From positions 1-64,000 of the forward strand of contig JBAXPV010000009.1 of the NCBI GenBank assembly GCA_037132075.1: a stretch of 64,000 nucleotides of DNA. The letters are read 5' to 3'. This document shows, in pieces, positions 25,787 through 34,402 of this stretch (position 1 is its first letter; each line of letters opens with the position of its first letter). The notes beneath the pieces are model-generated. The model ran no database searches. It worked only from the letters and a program-made list of their open reading frames with translations, and was not told the DNA's origin. Made by a program: the position numbers and the translations under genes. This DNA is from JBAXPV01 sp037132075 (GTDB taxonomy: Bacteria > Bacteroidota > Bacteroidia > Bacteroidales > CAIXZF01).

Positions 25787-26545
25787 ATGGATCACAAGTC
25801 CGACTGCCTCGTTTGTGGAAAAGAACTACAATATCTATCTTCCCGTGAACTCCTTCATTGTCATTTTTGTCACGAACCTTTTCAGGCTGACGTACGCTGT
25901 GCTGATGGTCATTATATTTACGATAAATGTCATAGCGCCAGTGCTGTAGAACTCATCGAACGTTACTGTATGCGTACCAAACTTTGCGATCCTTTGACGA
26001 TGGCCAGGGAGCTGATGAAGAGCCCATCGGTGAAGATGCACGGACCGGAACATCATTTTTTGGTGCCGGCGGTTATGGTGACAGCTTATTACAATACTTT
26101 AAGTGAGTTGAGCAGACTGGGCGACGGAGCGACGGGGCGAGAGGGCGAAGGGGGGATTGGGCGAAGGGGGGAGAAGGAGAAGAAGATTCGGGAAGCCAGG
26201 ATCAGATCGGAAAAGGTGTTGGGTGGATTTTGTGGGTTTTATGGGGCCTGTGGGGCTGCTATCGGAACGGGGATCTTCATCAGTCTTGTCACTGGAGCAA
26301 CACCTCTTGCCACGGAAGGCTGGATGCTCAGCAATCTCATGACCGCACAAAGCCTTGGCTGCATTGCCAGTTGCGGTGGCCCACGCTGCTGTAAACGAGA
26401 TTCTTTCATTGCCATCACCGAAGCCATCGCCTTTGTCAAAGAACATTTTAAAGTGAACATCGAATATGACCCGGAAATAAAGTGCGAGTTTCACCTCATG
26501 AACCGGGAGTGTTTGCATGGAGGGTGCCAGTATTACGATAAATGA
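25787..26545 (+). CDS. DUF5714-type cysteine-rich protein of unknown function
   Basis: The 252-residue soluble protein starts with a zinc-ribbon-like segment (CLVCGKEL ... CHFCHEPF, residues ~8-32). A conserved core follows: MHGPEHHFLVPAVMVTAYYN, GGFCGFYGACGAAIGTGIF, and CGGPRCCKRDSF. It ends with CEFHLMNRECLHGGC. The conserved Cys/His residues suggest metal or cofactor binding. Family members occur beside corrinoid or methyl-transfer genes in anaerobes, but nothing here shows that link. Residues ~112-132 are a Gly/Arg/Glu low-complexity insert encoded by a purine-rich repeat, between the HHFLVPAV and GFCGF blocks. Confidence 0.7.
   Translation: MDHKSDCLVCGKELQYLSSRELLHCHFCHEPFQADVRCADGHYIYDKCHSASAVELIERYCMRTKLCDPLTMARELMKSPSVKMHGPEHHFLVPAVMVTAYYNTLSELSRLGDGATGREGEGGIGRRGEKEKKIREARIRSEKVLGGFCGFYGACGAAIGTGIFISLVTGATPLATEGWMLSNLMTAQSLGCIASCGGPRCCKRDSFIAITEAIAFVKEHFKVNIEYDPEIKCEFHLMNRECLHGGCQYYDK
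26119..26180 (+). repeat. Purine-rich gggcga repeat inserted in the DUF5714 gene
   Basis: A run of imperfect units (gggcgacgga, gcgacggg, gcgagag, gggcgaagggggg twice) about 60 bp long stays in frame. Its composition differs sharply from the surrounding gene. It resembles intergenic minisatellite-like DNA rather than coding sequence. Confidence 0.6.
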
Positions 26546-26646
26546 GGTGCCACGCAAAATTCTCCATCAGTAAAAAGGTTTGGGATCAGGTTCTTCCCCT
26601 GCCAAAAAAGATTTGTTAATTTTCTAGCTCCCTATTAAATCATTTC

Positions 26647-26654
26647 TATATTTG
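26647..26654 (+). promoter_or_regulatory. -7 promoter box (TATATTTG) of the T9SS-exported protein gene
   Basis: Exact TAnnTTTG match ending 35 bases before ATG 26690, in the AT-rich gap after the DUF5714 gene. Confidence 0.5.
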
Positions 26655-26689
26655 TGCTTACGAAATCATTATTCACAAAATCAGACATC

Positions 26690-27757
26690 ATGAAAAAAGT
26701 TACCCTGTTTATTATTTCTATGTTTATCATCGGTTCTGTAGCAATGGCTCAGCAAAACACCACGGTCATGCAACGTTATGATGATATTTACACCCCTTCA
26801 GTGGTTGATGTCCAGGCCGCTCCTGCAGTGCTGCAAGCCGCTCATTGGACGGTCCCAACAAAAAGTGTTCAGACGCTGCTTTATGACAATGGCAGTTTTG
26901 TGAATGGTCCCGCACAAGGATCAGGTGGAAAAGATGCCAGTATTGTTGAGAATTCAACTTTGCTGATGTCATTGTATGGATCTGGCATTGCATTATCCAG
27001 TGGATACCGTTGTGCCGACGACTTTGTAGTCCCTGCCAACGAACAATGGATTATTTCAGAAATTGATGTATTTGGATATCAGACAGGTTCCACCGCCACG
27101 TCTACTTTCAATGCCGTGAATTTTAAAATCTGGAGTGGTATGCCACCCAGCGGAACTGTTGTTTGGGGAGATGGTACAACCAATTTGATGACTTCTTCTG
27201 TTTGGACAAATTGCTACCGGGTTCTTGAAACAGATCTTTTGGGAGCTACCCGTCCGATCATGAAAAATATCTCAACCCTGACCAGTCCTGTAACATTGGG
27301 CCCTGGCCACTATTGGCTCGACTGGCAAGAAGGCGGTACCGGAACTTCCGGTCCCTGGGCTAATCCTATTGCTGTATTGGGTCAGTCAACCACGGGTGAT
27401 GCCAGGCAATATGTCCCTACTACCACCACCTGGCAAGCTGTCAGGGATACCGGCTCTACGAGCAGTCTCGGCCTTCCTTTCCTCCTCCAGGGCACATTAA
27501 TTGCCGGGATCAACAATCCTGCCAATGTTGAACTTAGCGTGTATCCTAATCCTGCCAAGGATTTTGTTCGCGTAAATTCAAATGCTGCTTTGATCGACAG
27601 ACTCAGCATGATGAACACTCTCGGACAAGTTGTTTTTGAAGCCACACCTGGCCTCAATAAATATGAAATCAGCCTGTCAACCTATGAGCGTGGTTTGTAT
27701 ACCATCAGCGTTGAAACTCAAAAAGGACAAAAGAATTTCAAAGTAATACTGGATTAA
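26690..27757 (+). CDS. Secreted protein of unknown function with type IX sorting domain
   Basis: The 355-residue protein starts at ATG 26690, which gives a clean signal peptide (MKKVTLFIISMFIIGSVAMAQ). The middle is a beta-rich domain with no family I recognise; it contains YRCADDFVVP, WIISEIDVFGYQ and HYWLDWQEGG. The last ~80 residues are a T9SS type A sorting domain: VELSVYPNPAKDFVRVN, then LSMMNTLGQVVFE, then YERGLYTISVETQKGQKNFKVILD. It should therefore cross the outer membrane through the PorSS/T9SS machinery and be released or anchored to the surface. It is a single gene with its own promoter and a strong terminator. Confidence 0.85.
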   Translation: MKKVTLFIISMFIIGSVAMAQQNTTVMQRYDDIYTPSVVDVQAAPAVLQAAHWTVPTKSVQTLLYDNGSFVNGPAQGSGGKDASIVENSTLLMSLYGSGIALSSGYRCADDFVVPANEQWIISEIDVFGYQTGSTATSTFNAVNFKIWSGMPPSGTVVWGDGTTNLMTSSVWTNCYRVLETDLLGATRPIMKNISTLTSPVTLGPGHYWLDWQEGGTGTSGPWANPIAVLGQSTTGDARQYVPTTTTWQAVRDTGSTSSLGLPFLLQGTLIAGINNPANVELSVYPNPAKDFVRVNSNAALIDRLSMMNTLGQVVFEATPGLNKYEISLSTYERGLYTISVETQKGQKNFKVILD

Positions 27758-27777
27758 TCATTCAATCCAAAAAAAAT

Positions 27778-27814
27778 AGCGAGGGTGGTCCAGGTGGTCA
27801 CCCTCGCTTTTTTT
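27778..27814 (+). terminator. Rho-independent terminator after the T9SS-exported protein gene
   Basis: AGCGAGGGTG pairs perfectly with CACCCTCGCT (10 bp, 11-base loop) and is followed by seven T. It begins 20 bp after the stop codon. Confidence 0.9.
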
Positions 27815-27839
27815 ATGAGTTAAAGGGTGTCAGAAAGGC

Positions 27840-27875
27840 GCATTAAGGATTGCATTAAGGATTGCAAAAAGGATC
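27840..27875. repeat. Three tandem 12-bp units
   Basis: gcattaaggatt twice exactly, then the variant gcaaaaaggatc. It lies between the terminator and the next promoter. Confidence 0.7.
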
Positions 27876-27911
27876 GCAAAGGTTTTGATTTCAATTTTCA
27901 GAATAATTTTC

Positions 27912-27941
27912 TTGGCTTGAACGTGAATGCCCTTAACTTTG
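27912..27941 (+). promoter_or_regulatory. Promoter of the M2-like peptidase gene (TTG-N19-TAACTTTG)
   Basis: TTG at 27912-27914 and a perfect -7 box at 27934-27941 with 19-bp spacing. The box ends 21 bases before ATG 27963. Confidence 0.65.
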
Positions 27942-27962
27942 CGAATAACTAAAATTTACTCA

Positions 27963-29660
27963 ATGAACAACTTTACCCATACTGCTGTTAAAATCAGCCT
28001 TGCCTTCATCATCTTTACAGGATTCTTTGCCTGTCAGAACAAAACCACAATCATGGAAAATAAATTAAAAGACTTCCTGTCTTCTTATGATGCAAAAGTC
28101 AAGCCCTTGCAGAAAGAAACAGCCCTGGCCTACTGGAATGCTTCCGGCTCCGGGAAAGATGCGGATTATGCCCGCTACGAAGCCTTATCGAATAAACTGG
28201 TAACTGTCTTTGCCAGCAAAAAAGATTTTGAAACACTCAAAATGATCCGCGACAGTAAGGAGGTTAAAGATACCCTTCTGAACAGGGAACTTGAGGTGCT
28301 TTATCTCGAATACCTCGGCTCACAAACCGATACGGCAAAGCTGGCAGAAGTTATTAAAATGCAGACCTCCATCGAAAAGAAATTTAATACATTCAGGGTA
28401 GAAGTAAAAGGGAAGAAATTAACGGACAATGAAGTGGAGGATTTGCTTCGTACTTCTGTGAATTCCGATGAATTAAAAGAAGCCTGGATGGGATCAAAGG
28501 AGATTGGCGTCACTGTAGCAGAAGATCTTATTAAGCTGGTGAAAAAACGCAACGAAATTGCCAAAGAACTGGGCTATGGAAATTACCATGAAATGAGTCT
28601 GAAATTAAGCGAACAGGATCCTAAAGAAGTGGAAAGTGTTTTTGATGAATTGGACTCGCTGACACGGGGTTCTTTTAGGGCTCTCAAAGACGAAATTGAC
28701 ACCTATTTTGCTGCCCGTTATAAAATCAAAAAGGAAGCACTGATGCCCTGGCATTATCAAAATCGGTTTTTTCAGGAAGCGCCCAAAATCTATGACCTCG
28801 ACCTCGACAAATATTACAAAGACAAAGATATCGTAAAGTTAACCAGGGATTATTATACCGGCCTTGGCTTCGACATCGAAGACATCCTGAAACACAGCGA
28901 TCTCTATGAAAGACCCGGTAAATACCAGCATGCCTATTGTACCAATATCGACAATGAAGGGGACGTACGGGTGATGTCTAATTGCAAAAATGACTCCTAT
29001 TGGATGAACACCATGTTGCATGAATGCGGACATGCCATCTATGATAAACACATCGATATCAATTTGCCTTTTTGTTTACGCAATCCTGCGCATACCTTTA
29101 CCACAGAAGCTATTGCAGAGCTTTTCGGACGTTTTGCCAGCAACCCGATGTGGATAAAGGATGTGGTTGGTATTCCCGAATCTGAGATGAACAAAATCGC
29201 GGAAAACAGTCATAAAAACTTACGCTTGCAGCAATTGGTTTTTAGTCGCTGGGCCCAGGTGATGTATCGCTTTGAAAAGGGATTGTATGAGAACCCTGAC
29301 CAGGATTTAAACAAACTCTGGTGGGACCTGGTGGAGAAATACCAGATGATGAAACGCCCTGATGGCCGTAATGCTCCTGATTGGGCTTCAAAAATACACA
29401 TTGCTTCCTCCCCTTGTTATTATCACAACTATTTGCTGGGTGAATTGCTGGCTTCACAGCTTTATTATCATATTACCTCCGTTGTTTTGAAATCAAGTGA
29501 TTATAAAAATACTGACTTTGCAGGGAAGCCTGAGGTTGGTAATTATCTGAAAGATAATGTTTTTGCTCCAGGCTCACGTTATTTCTGGAATGACATGATC
29601 GAGAAAGCTACTGGTGAAAAACTGACAGCTAAATATTATGCCTTGCAATTTGTAAAATAA
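27963..29660 (+). CDS. M2-like zinc metallopeptidase lipoprotein (peptidyl-dipeptidase family)
   Basis: The 565-residue protein starts at ATG 27963, just after the promoter. Residues 1-24 end in a lipobox (FTGFFAC), so it is probably anchored to a membrane facing the periplasm or surface. The zinc site is HECGH at 353-357 with the third ligand Glu in TEAIAE at about 382. The surrounding sequence, LPFCLRNPAHTFTTEAIAELFGR, resembles the M2 (angiotensin-converting-enzyme-like) family more than M3. Such enzymes release dipeptides from peptide C-termini. The C-terminal half keeps the family's Tyr- and Trp-rich helices. Confidence is high for a gluzincin peptidase, moderate for M2. Confidence 0.82.
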   Translation: MNNFTHTAVKISLAFIIFTGFFACQNKTTIMENKLKDFLSSYDAKVKPLQKETALAYWNASGSGKDADYARYEALSNKLVTVFASKKDFETLKMIRDSKEVKDTLLNRELEVLYLEYLGSQTDTAKLAEVIKMQTSIEKKFNTFRVEVKGKKLTDNEVEDLLRTSVNSDELKEAWMGSKEIGVTVAEDLIKLVKKRNEIAKELGYGNYHEMSLKLSEQDPKEVESVFDELDSLTRGSFRALKDEIDTYFAARYKIKKEALMPWHYQNRFFQEAPKIYDLDLDKYYKDKDIVKLTRDYYTGLGFDIEDILKHSDLYERPGKYQHAYCTNIDNEGDVRVMSNCKNDSYWMNTMLHECGHAIYDKHIDINLPFCLRNPAHTFTTEAIAELFGRFASNPMWIKDVVGIPESEMNKIAENSHKNLRLQQLVFSRWAQVMYRFEKGLYENPDQDLNKLWWDLVEKYQMMKRPDGRNAPDWASKIHIASSPCYYHNYLLGELLASQLYYHITSVVLKSSDYKNTDFAGKPEVGNYLKDNVFAPGSRYFWNDMIEKATGEKLTAKYYALQFVK

Positions 29661-29763
29661 TTTCTTTACCACAATCGCACCGCGAATGCTACCACAATAG
29701 GCACAATAGTTCACAATAGGAGCAGGTGCTTTTAAAATATTAGGAATTACTGGAATAATTGCG

Positions 29764-29771
29764 TATTTTTG
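29764..29771 (+). promoter_or_regulatory. -7 promoter box (TATTTTTG) of the sensory operon
   Basis: Exact TAnnTTTG match ending 24 bases before ATG 29796. It overlaps the in-frame TTG at 29769, which is therefore unlikely to be the start. A run of cacaatag units (29693, 29702, 29712) lies upstream. Confidence 0.5.
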
Positions 29772-29795
29772 GATGGTATAACAGCTGCAGTTGCT

Positions 29796-32414
29796 ATGGC
29801 AAAAAGAAAATCAGGGGGTGATTTAGAGCCAGACCTCATCCCTATTGCAAAAAGGAGTAAAAATCAGGATCTCATCGTCGACGATTTTCCGATTGTTGGC
29901 ATAGGTGCTTCGGCGGGTGGTCTGGAAGCCCTGGAGCAATTTTTTTCCAATATGCAGAAGGACAGCGGGATGGCCTTTGTGGTGATTCAGCATCTCGACC
30001 CGACTCATGTGGGGATCATGCCTGAGTTATTGCAAAGAATGACCCCCATGAATGTGATCCCGGTAAATGATGGGATTCATGTAAAACCCAATTGCGTTTA
30101 TGTGATTCCCCCGAACAAGAGCATGTCGATCCTTCATGGCAATTTGCATTTGTTCGAACCTGTCGAATTGCGTGGCTTGCGCTTACCGATAGATGTGTTT
30201 TTCCGGGCCCTGGCCAACGACAGACTTGATAAAGGCATTGGGGTTATTCTTTCCGGGATGGGTTCTGATGGCAGCCTTGGTCTTAAAGCCATTAAAGAGA
30301 AAAATGGATTGGTCGTGGTTCAGGATCCGATGACAGCCAAATTCGACGGGATGCCACGAAGCGCGATAGGAGCAGTAATCGCTGATATCATCGCCCCAGC
30401 CTCCGAACTGCCAGGCCGGATGACTAATTTCTTTCAATATATCCCCCCGATACAAAATAAAGTAGAATTTGATTCCAGGAACAAAAACAGTCTCGAAAAA
30501 GTCATCCTTCTGATCCGTGAGCAATGTGGACACGACTTTTCGTTATATAAGAAAAACACCTTGTTACGCCGGATTGAAAGGCGTAAGGGGATTCACCAGA
30601 TAGAGAGGATACAAAGCTATGTGCGTTTTTTACAGGAGAATCCCATTGAGACAGAGCTTCTGTTCAAAGAATTGCTGATTGGTGTTACCAGCTTTTTTCG
30701 GGATACCGCTGTTTGGGAAAAACTTAAAAGTACTGTCCTCCCGCAACTGATTGAACAATTGCCACACGGGAGTGTGTTGCGCGCATGGGTAACAGGCTGT
30801 TCCACCGGTGAGGAAGCCTATTCCCTGGCAATTCTATTTAAAGAAGTCCTCGAAAAAACCAGAGACTTTAAAAATGTCACATTACAGATTTTCGCTTCTG
30901 ATCTTGAAAAGGAATCTATTGACATTGCACGCAAAGGTGTTTTTTTAAAGAATATTGTAAACGATGTGTCTCCTGAACGTCTCGATAGGTTTTTTACACG
31001 TGAAGGAGATGGATACCGCGTGAATAATGCGATTCGTGAAATGATCGTTTTTGCAGTACAGAATGTGATCAAAGATCCGCCCTATACGAGACTCGATTTC
31101 CTCTCCTGCCGCAACATGATGATTTACATGGAGCCGGAATTACAGAAAAAACTTATTTCCCTGTTTAAATACAGCCTTAACCCCGGGGGAATTTTAGTTC
31201 TTGGATCTGCTGAAACCTTGGGACTTAACAGTGAAGGGTTTAATGACATTGACAACAGATTAAAGTTATTTGAACGCACAACTTTATCGCAAATCCCTGA
31301 ACTCATTGATTTTCCGAGTTCGTTTCTGTATAAACCATCTGCACGTCAAGTTTTAAAACTACCCAAAAACGTTGAAAATATCCAGATACTGGCCGACCAG
31401 ATCTTGTTGCAGCGTTTTTCTCCGCCCAGCGTGATGGTAAACAAACAGGGCGACATCATCTATATTACAGGCCGTACCGGTAACTACCTGGAGCCTGTGG
31501 CAGGAAAGGCAAACTGGAACATCTATGTCATGGCACGCGAAGGCTTGCGCCAGGCTTTACCAGTAGCCTTCCGTAAAGCCATGCAAAATTATGATCCTGT
31601 CAAAACGCAATACGTAAAAGTGGGAACAAACGGCGATTCTCATTATATAGATTTTGTCATACAAAAAATAGAGAGTCCCGAAGTGATCAAGGGTATGTTT
31701 ATTGTCATTTTTACAGATGTTCCTGCAATAAATGATCTTGAAAAAAGCACAAAATGGAAAAAAACTGCCGCCAGGGGAAAGATGAAGGAGTTGGAATTTG
31801 AGCTGCAAAGAAATAAGGAAGAATTGCAAAGCACACGTGAGGAGATGCAGACCTCACAGGAAGAACTGAAATCTACCAACGAAGAGTTGCAGTCAAGCAA
31901 TGAAGAGTTACAGTCCACCAATGAAGAACTCACCACCTCCAAGGAAGAGATGCAGAGTTTAAATGAAGAACTGCAAACACTGAACTCCGAATTACAAGCC
32001 AAAGTAAGTGACTATTTAGAGGCGAGTAACGACATGAAAAACTTACTCAACAGTACCGAAATTGCCACACTTTTCCTCGATAAAGAATTAAACATCCGAA
32101 GGTTTACCGACCATGTTATCCATATTATTAAACTTCGGCCTGGAGATGTTGGCAGGCCTTTTACCGACCTGGTCAGCGACTTGCAGTACCCTGAAATAGC
32201 CACACATGCCCGTGATGTCCTCAAAACACTTATTTCTATTGAGACATCGATTATCACAAACCATGGCATGTGGTTTGACGTGCGAATCATGCCTTACCGC
32301 ACCTTTGATGATCGTATCGATGGACTCGTGATCACATTTACCGATACAACCGTTGCTAAAAAGTTGGAACTTGAACTGAAAGAAATCAATAAAAAGCTGA
32401 AAGAATCCAATTAG
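29796..32414 (+). CDS. CheB-CheR fusion protein with coiled coil and PAS domain
   Basis: The 872-residue protein has a CheB methylesterase domain at about 30-220 with the catalytic triad visible: Ser39 (GIGASAGG), His66 (VIQHLDPTH) and Asp158 (SGMGSDGS). A CheR methyltransferase domain follows at ~240-510, with GVTSFFRD, the SAM-binding WVTGCSTGEEAYSLAI and RNMMIYM. A long heptad coiled coil at ~660-755 is made of repeated EELQS(T/S)NEE units. A PAS domain ends the protein. There is no receiver on the CheB part. Such fusions are known sensory proteins of unclear partner. It heads an eight-gene run with no chemoreceptor, so methylation of another operon protein is inference. Confidence 0.92.
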   Translation: MAKRKSGGDLEPDLIPIAKRSKNQDLIVDDFPIVGIGASAGGLEALEQFFSNMQKDSGMAFVVIQHLDPTHVGIMPELLQRMTPMNVIPVNDGIHVKPNCVYVIPPNKSMSILHGNLHLFEPVELRGLRLPIDVFFRALANDRLDKGIGVILSGMGSDGSLGLKAIKEKNGLVVVQDPMTAKFDGMPRSAIGAVIADIIAPASELPGRMTNFFQYIPPIQNKVEFDSRNKNSLEKVILLIREQCGHDFSLYKKNTLLRRIERRKGIHQIERIQSYVRFLQENPIETELLFKELLIGVTSFFRDTAVWEKLKSTVLPQLIEQLPHGSVLRAWVTGCSTGEEAYSLAILFKEVLEKTRDFKNVTLQIFASDLEKESIDIARKGVFLKNIVNDVSPERLDRFFTREGDGYRVNNAIREMIVFAVQNVIKDPPYTRLDFLSCRNMMIYMEPELQKKLISLFKYSLNPGGILVLGSAETLGLNSEGFNDIDNRLKLFERTTLSQIPELIDFPSSFLYKPSARQVLKLPKNVENIQILADQILLQRFSPPSVMVNKQGDIIYITGRTGNYLEPVAGKANWNIYVMAREGLRQALPVAFRKAMQNYDPVKTQYVKVGTNGDSHYIDFVIQKIESPEVIKGMFIVIFTDVPAINDLEKSTKWKKTAARGKMKELEFELQRNKEELQSTREEMQTSQEELKSTNEELQSSNEELQSTNEELTTSKEEMQSLNEELQTLNSELQAKVSDYLEASNDMKNLLNSTEIATLFLDKELNIRRFTDHVIHIIKLRPGDVGRPFTDLVSDLQYPEIATHARDVLKTLISIETSIITNHGMWFDVRIMPYRTFDDRIDGLVITFTDTTVAKKLELELKEINKKLKESN

Positions 32415-32468
32415 CAAACCACTTCATTAAATTTAATTTTGACGCCAACGTTGTAAACTATCATTTCA

Positions 32469-33554
32469 ATGAATAAGCATGTTAACAAATCTGATAAGGA
32501 GCTCCTTCGCCAAAAGGCAGAAGAGTTATTGAAACTGAAACCCTCTGGTAAACACACTCCTTATTCTGAAAGTGAAATTCTGAAACTCATCTATGAACTG
32601 GAGGTACACCAGATTGAGCTTGAAATGCAAAATGAAGAGCTTGGTCTTAGCAAAATTGCAGCAGAGGAAGCTGCCGAAAAATACCAGGATTTGTATGAAT
32701 TTGCTCCTACAGCATATTTTACCCTATCGGAAAATGGGACTATTCTTGATATGAACCTCAATGGCGCAAGGATTTTGGGCAGGGATCGCTCTCATTTCCT
32801 AAATAGCCGTTTTGGCAGTTTTGTCAGCGCGGCAACAAGACCATTCTTTGTTTCCTTCCTGAAAGTTCTTTATGAAGAAAAGAGGATTCATGAATGTGAG
32901 CTGATCCTCGCACCTGATGATAAAAAGTCGTTTCCCATCCATCTTTCAGGGATTCTGGACGAAAACTCGCATCATTGTAATGTCACGGTTATGGACATCA
33001 CTGCACTTAAAGAACACGAAGCTGAAATTCTGGAAAACGAAGTGCAATACCAGAACCTCGCAAACTCCGGTTTGGCCTTGATCTGGATTGCCGGTACTGA
33101 TAAATTGTGTACATTCTTTAACAAACCCTGGCTTGATTTTACCGGTCGTAGCCTGGAGCAGGAATTGGGAAACGGCTGGGCCGAAGGCGTCCATCCGGAT
33201 GACTTTGACCGTTGCCTTGACATCTATGTGACGCATTTTGATCAAAGAAAATCCTTTAGCATGGAGTACCGTCTGCGTCATTTCAGCGGGGAGTATCGAT
33301 GGATCATAGATTTAGGGACACCCAATTATTCCAATAAAAATGAATTTGTTGGGTTTATCGGGCATTGTTTTGATATCTCGAATCATAAAAACATTGAAAA
33401 TAATTTATTAAAAAAGTCGGCGCAACTGGAATTAATGAACCAACAGTTTATTGGCAGGGAACAAAAGATGATTGAACTTAAAAAAGAAGTCAATGAGCTT
33501 TTTATCAAGTTAAAACAAGAGGAAAAGTATTTTATCTGGACAGCAGATGAATAG
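32469..33554 (+). CDS. Two-PAS signalling protein without output domain
   Basis: The 361-residue protein has an N-terminal helix (ELEVHQIELEMQNEEL) often seen before PAS domains. It then has PAS domains at about 70-185 and 190-310; the second includes WIAGTDKLCTFFNKPWLDFTG and a PAC motif. It ends in a helix, GREQKMIELKKEVNELFIKL. No kinase, cyclase or HTH follows and the frame ends cleanly, so this is not a truncation visible in DNA. The terminal helix recurs in the operon's response regulator. It probably acts as a sensor or adaptor by protein contact. Confidence 0.8.
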   Translation: MNKHVNKSDKELLRQKAEELLKLKPSGKHTPYSESEILKLIYELEVHQIELEMQNEELGLSKIAAEEAAEKYQDLYEFAPTAYFTLSENGTILDMNLNGARILGRDRSHFLNSRFGSFVSAATRPFFVSFLKVLYEEKRIHECELILAPDDKKSFPIHLSGILDENSHHCNVTVMDITALKEHEAEILENEVQYQNLANSGLALIWIAGTDKLCTFFNKPWLDFTGRSLEQELGNGWAEGVHPDDFDRCLDIYVTHFDQRKSFSMEYRLRHFSGEYRWIIDLGTPNYSNKNEFVGFIGHCFDISNHKNIENNLLKKSAQLELMNQQFIGREQKMIELKKEVNELFIKLKQEEKYFIWTADE

Positions 33555-33616
33555 GCTTAAAACTTTAGTCAGGTTTCAATAACATCCAGGGATCAAGACC
33601 CTCGAGAATCACATTT

Positions 33617-34393
33617 ATGCATGAAATATCATCACCGTCTCCTCTTCAGATACAAACTGAAAACAAGGAATCTTTGCTTAACGCAATCATTAACAATTCT
33701 CATGAGATCTATATATTCTCGATTGACTTGAATTGCTGCTACACGGCTTTTAATGAAAAGCACAGAGAACAGATGAAGGATATCTGGGATGCAGATATTT
33801 ATATCGGGATGAATATCCTGGATTGTATGAACATCCCATGGTTGCGTGAAAATGCGAAGAAAAGTATTGACAGGGTTTTAGCGGGTGAAAGTTTCGTTGA
33901 AGTTCTGCATCAGTTTGATAAGGATCTCTTTTTTGAGTTGTTATGGAGTCCTGTTATTATAAATAATAAAATTAAGGGCGTCAGTGTTATATCACGTGAT
34001 ATTACCCGGGAAAAGAAGTTGGAAATTGAATTGAAAGCAAACAATTCCAAATTTATCTCCCTGGCAGATGGCCTTCCCGGATTCATCGCCTATGTCAATG
34101 CCAATACCTTACGATACGAATTTGTAAGTAAAGAATTTGAAAGGTCCTTCCAGGTAGCCAGGGAAAATATCATTGGCAGTCATGTGAAAGAAATCATTGG
34201 AGAGGAAAATTTCCAGTTTGCTTTAAAATATATCAACGAAGCAAAGGCGGGGAAGTCGGTGTCCTACGAGAATTATTTCAATCTTGTTGATGGAAAGCGT
34301 TGGTTTAGGGTAAATTATTCCCCGGTTTTTGATGAAACAGGACTCGTCTCCTCCCTCTGTGTGCTTACCTATAACATCACGCCATTAAAATAG
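33617..34393 (+). CDS. Second PAS-only signalling protein
   Basis: The 258-residue soluble protein has two PAS domains, roughly residues 20-135 and 140-258. The first ends in the PAC-like KGVSVISRDITREKKLE, and the second contains PGFIAYVNANTLRYEFVS and ends NITPLK. Nothing follows the second PAS domain. It lies 62 bp after the first PAS protein and 9 bp before the copper ATPase start, so it is in the same transcript. The ligand is unknown. No Cys/His cluster suggesting copper sensing is seen. Confidence 0.78.
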   Translation: MHEISSPSPLQIQTENKESLLNAIINNSHEIYIFSIDLNCCYTAFNEKHREQMKDIWDADIYIGMNILDCMNIPWLRENAKKSIDRVLAGESFVEVLHQFDKDLFFELLWSPVIINNKIKGVSVISRDITREKKLEIELKANNSKFISLADGLPGFIAYVNANTLRYEFVSKEFERSFQVARENIIGSHVKEIIGEENFQFALKYINEAKAGKSVSYENYFNLVDGKRWFRVNYSPVFDETGLVSSLCVLTYNITPLK

Positions 34394-34402
34394 AAGTTGA
34401 CC

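Noticed and set aside
27840..27875. 12-bp tandem units as a possible regulator-binding array
   Set aside because: Only three units, the last diverged, with no regulator nearby; listed as a plain repeat.
29693..29719. Three cacaatag units upstream of the sensory operon as operator sites
   Set aside because: Spacing is irregular (9 and 10 bp) and such cacaatag strings can be generic intergenic repeats; no operator symmetry is seen.
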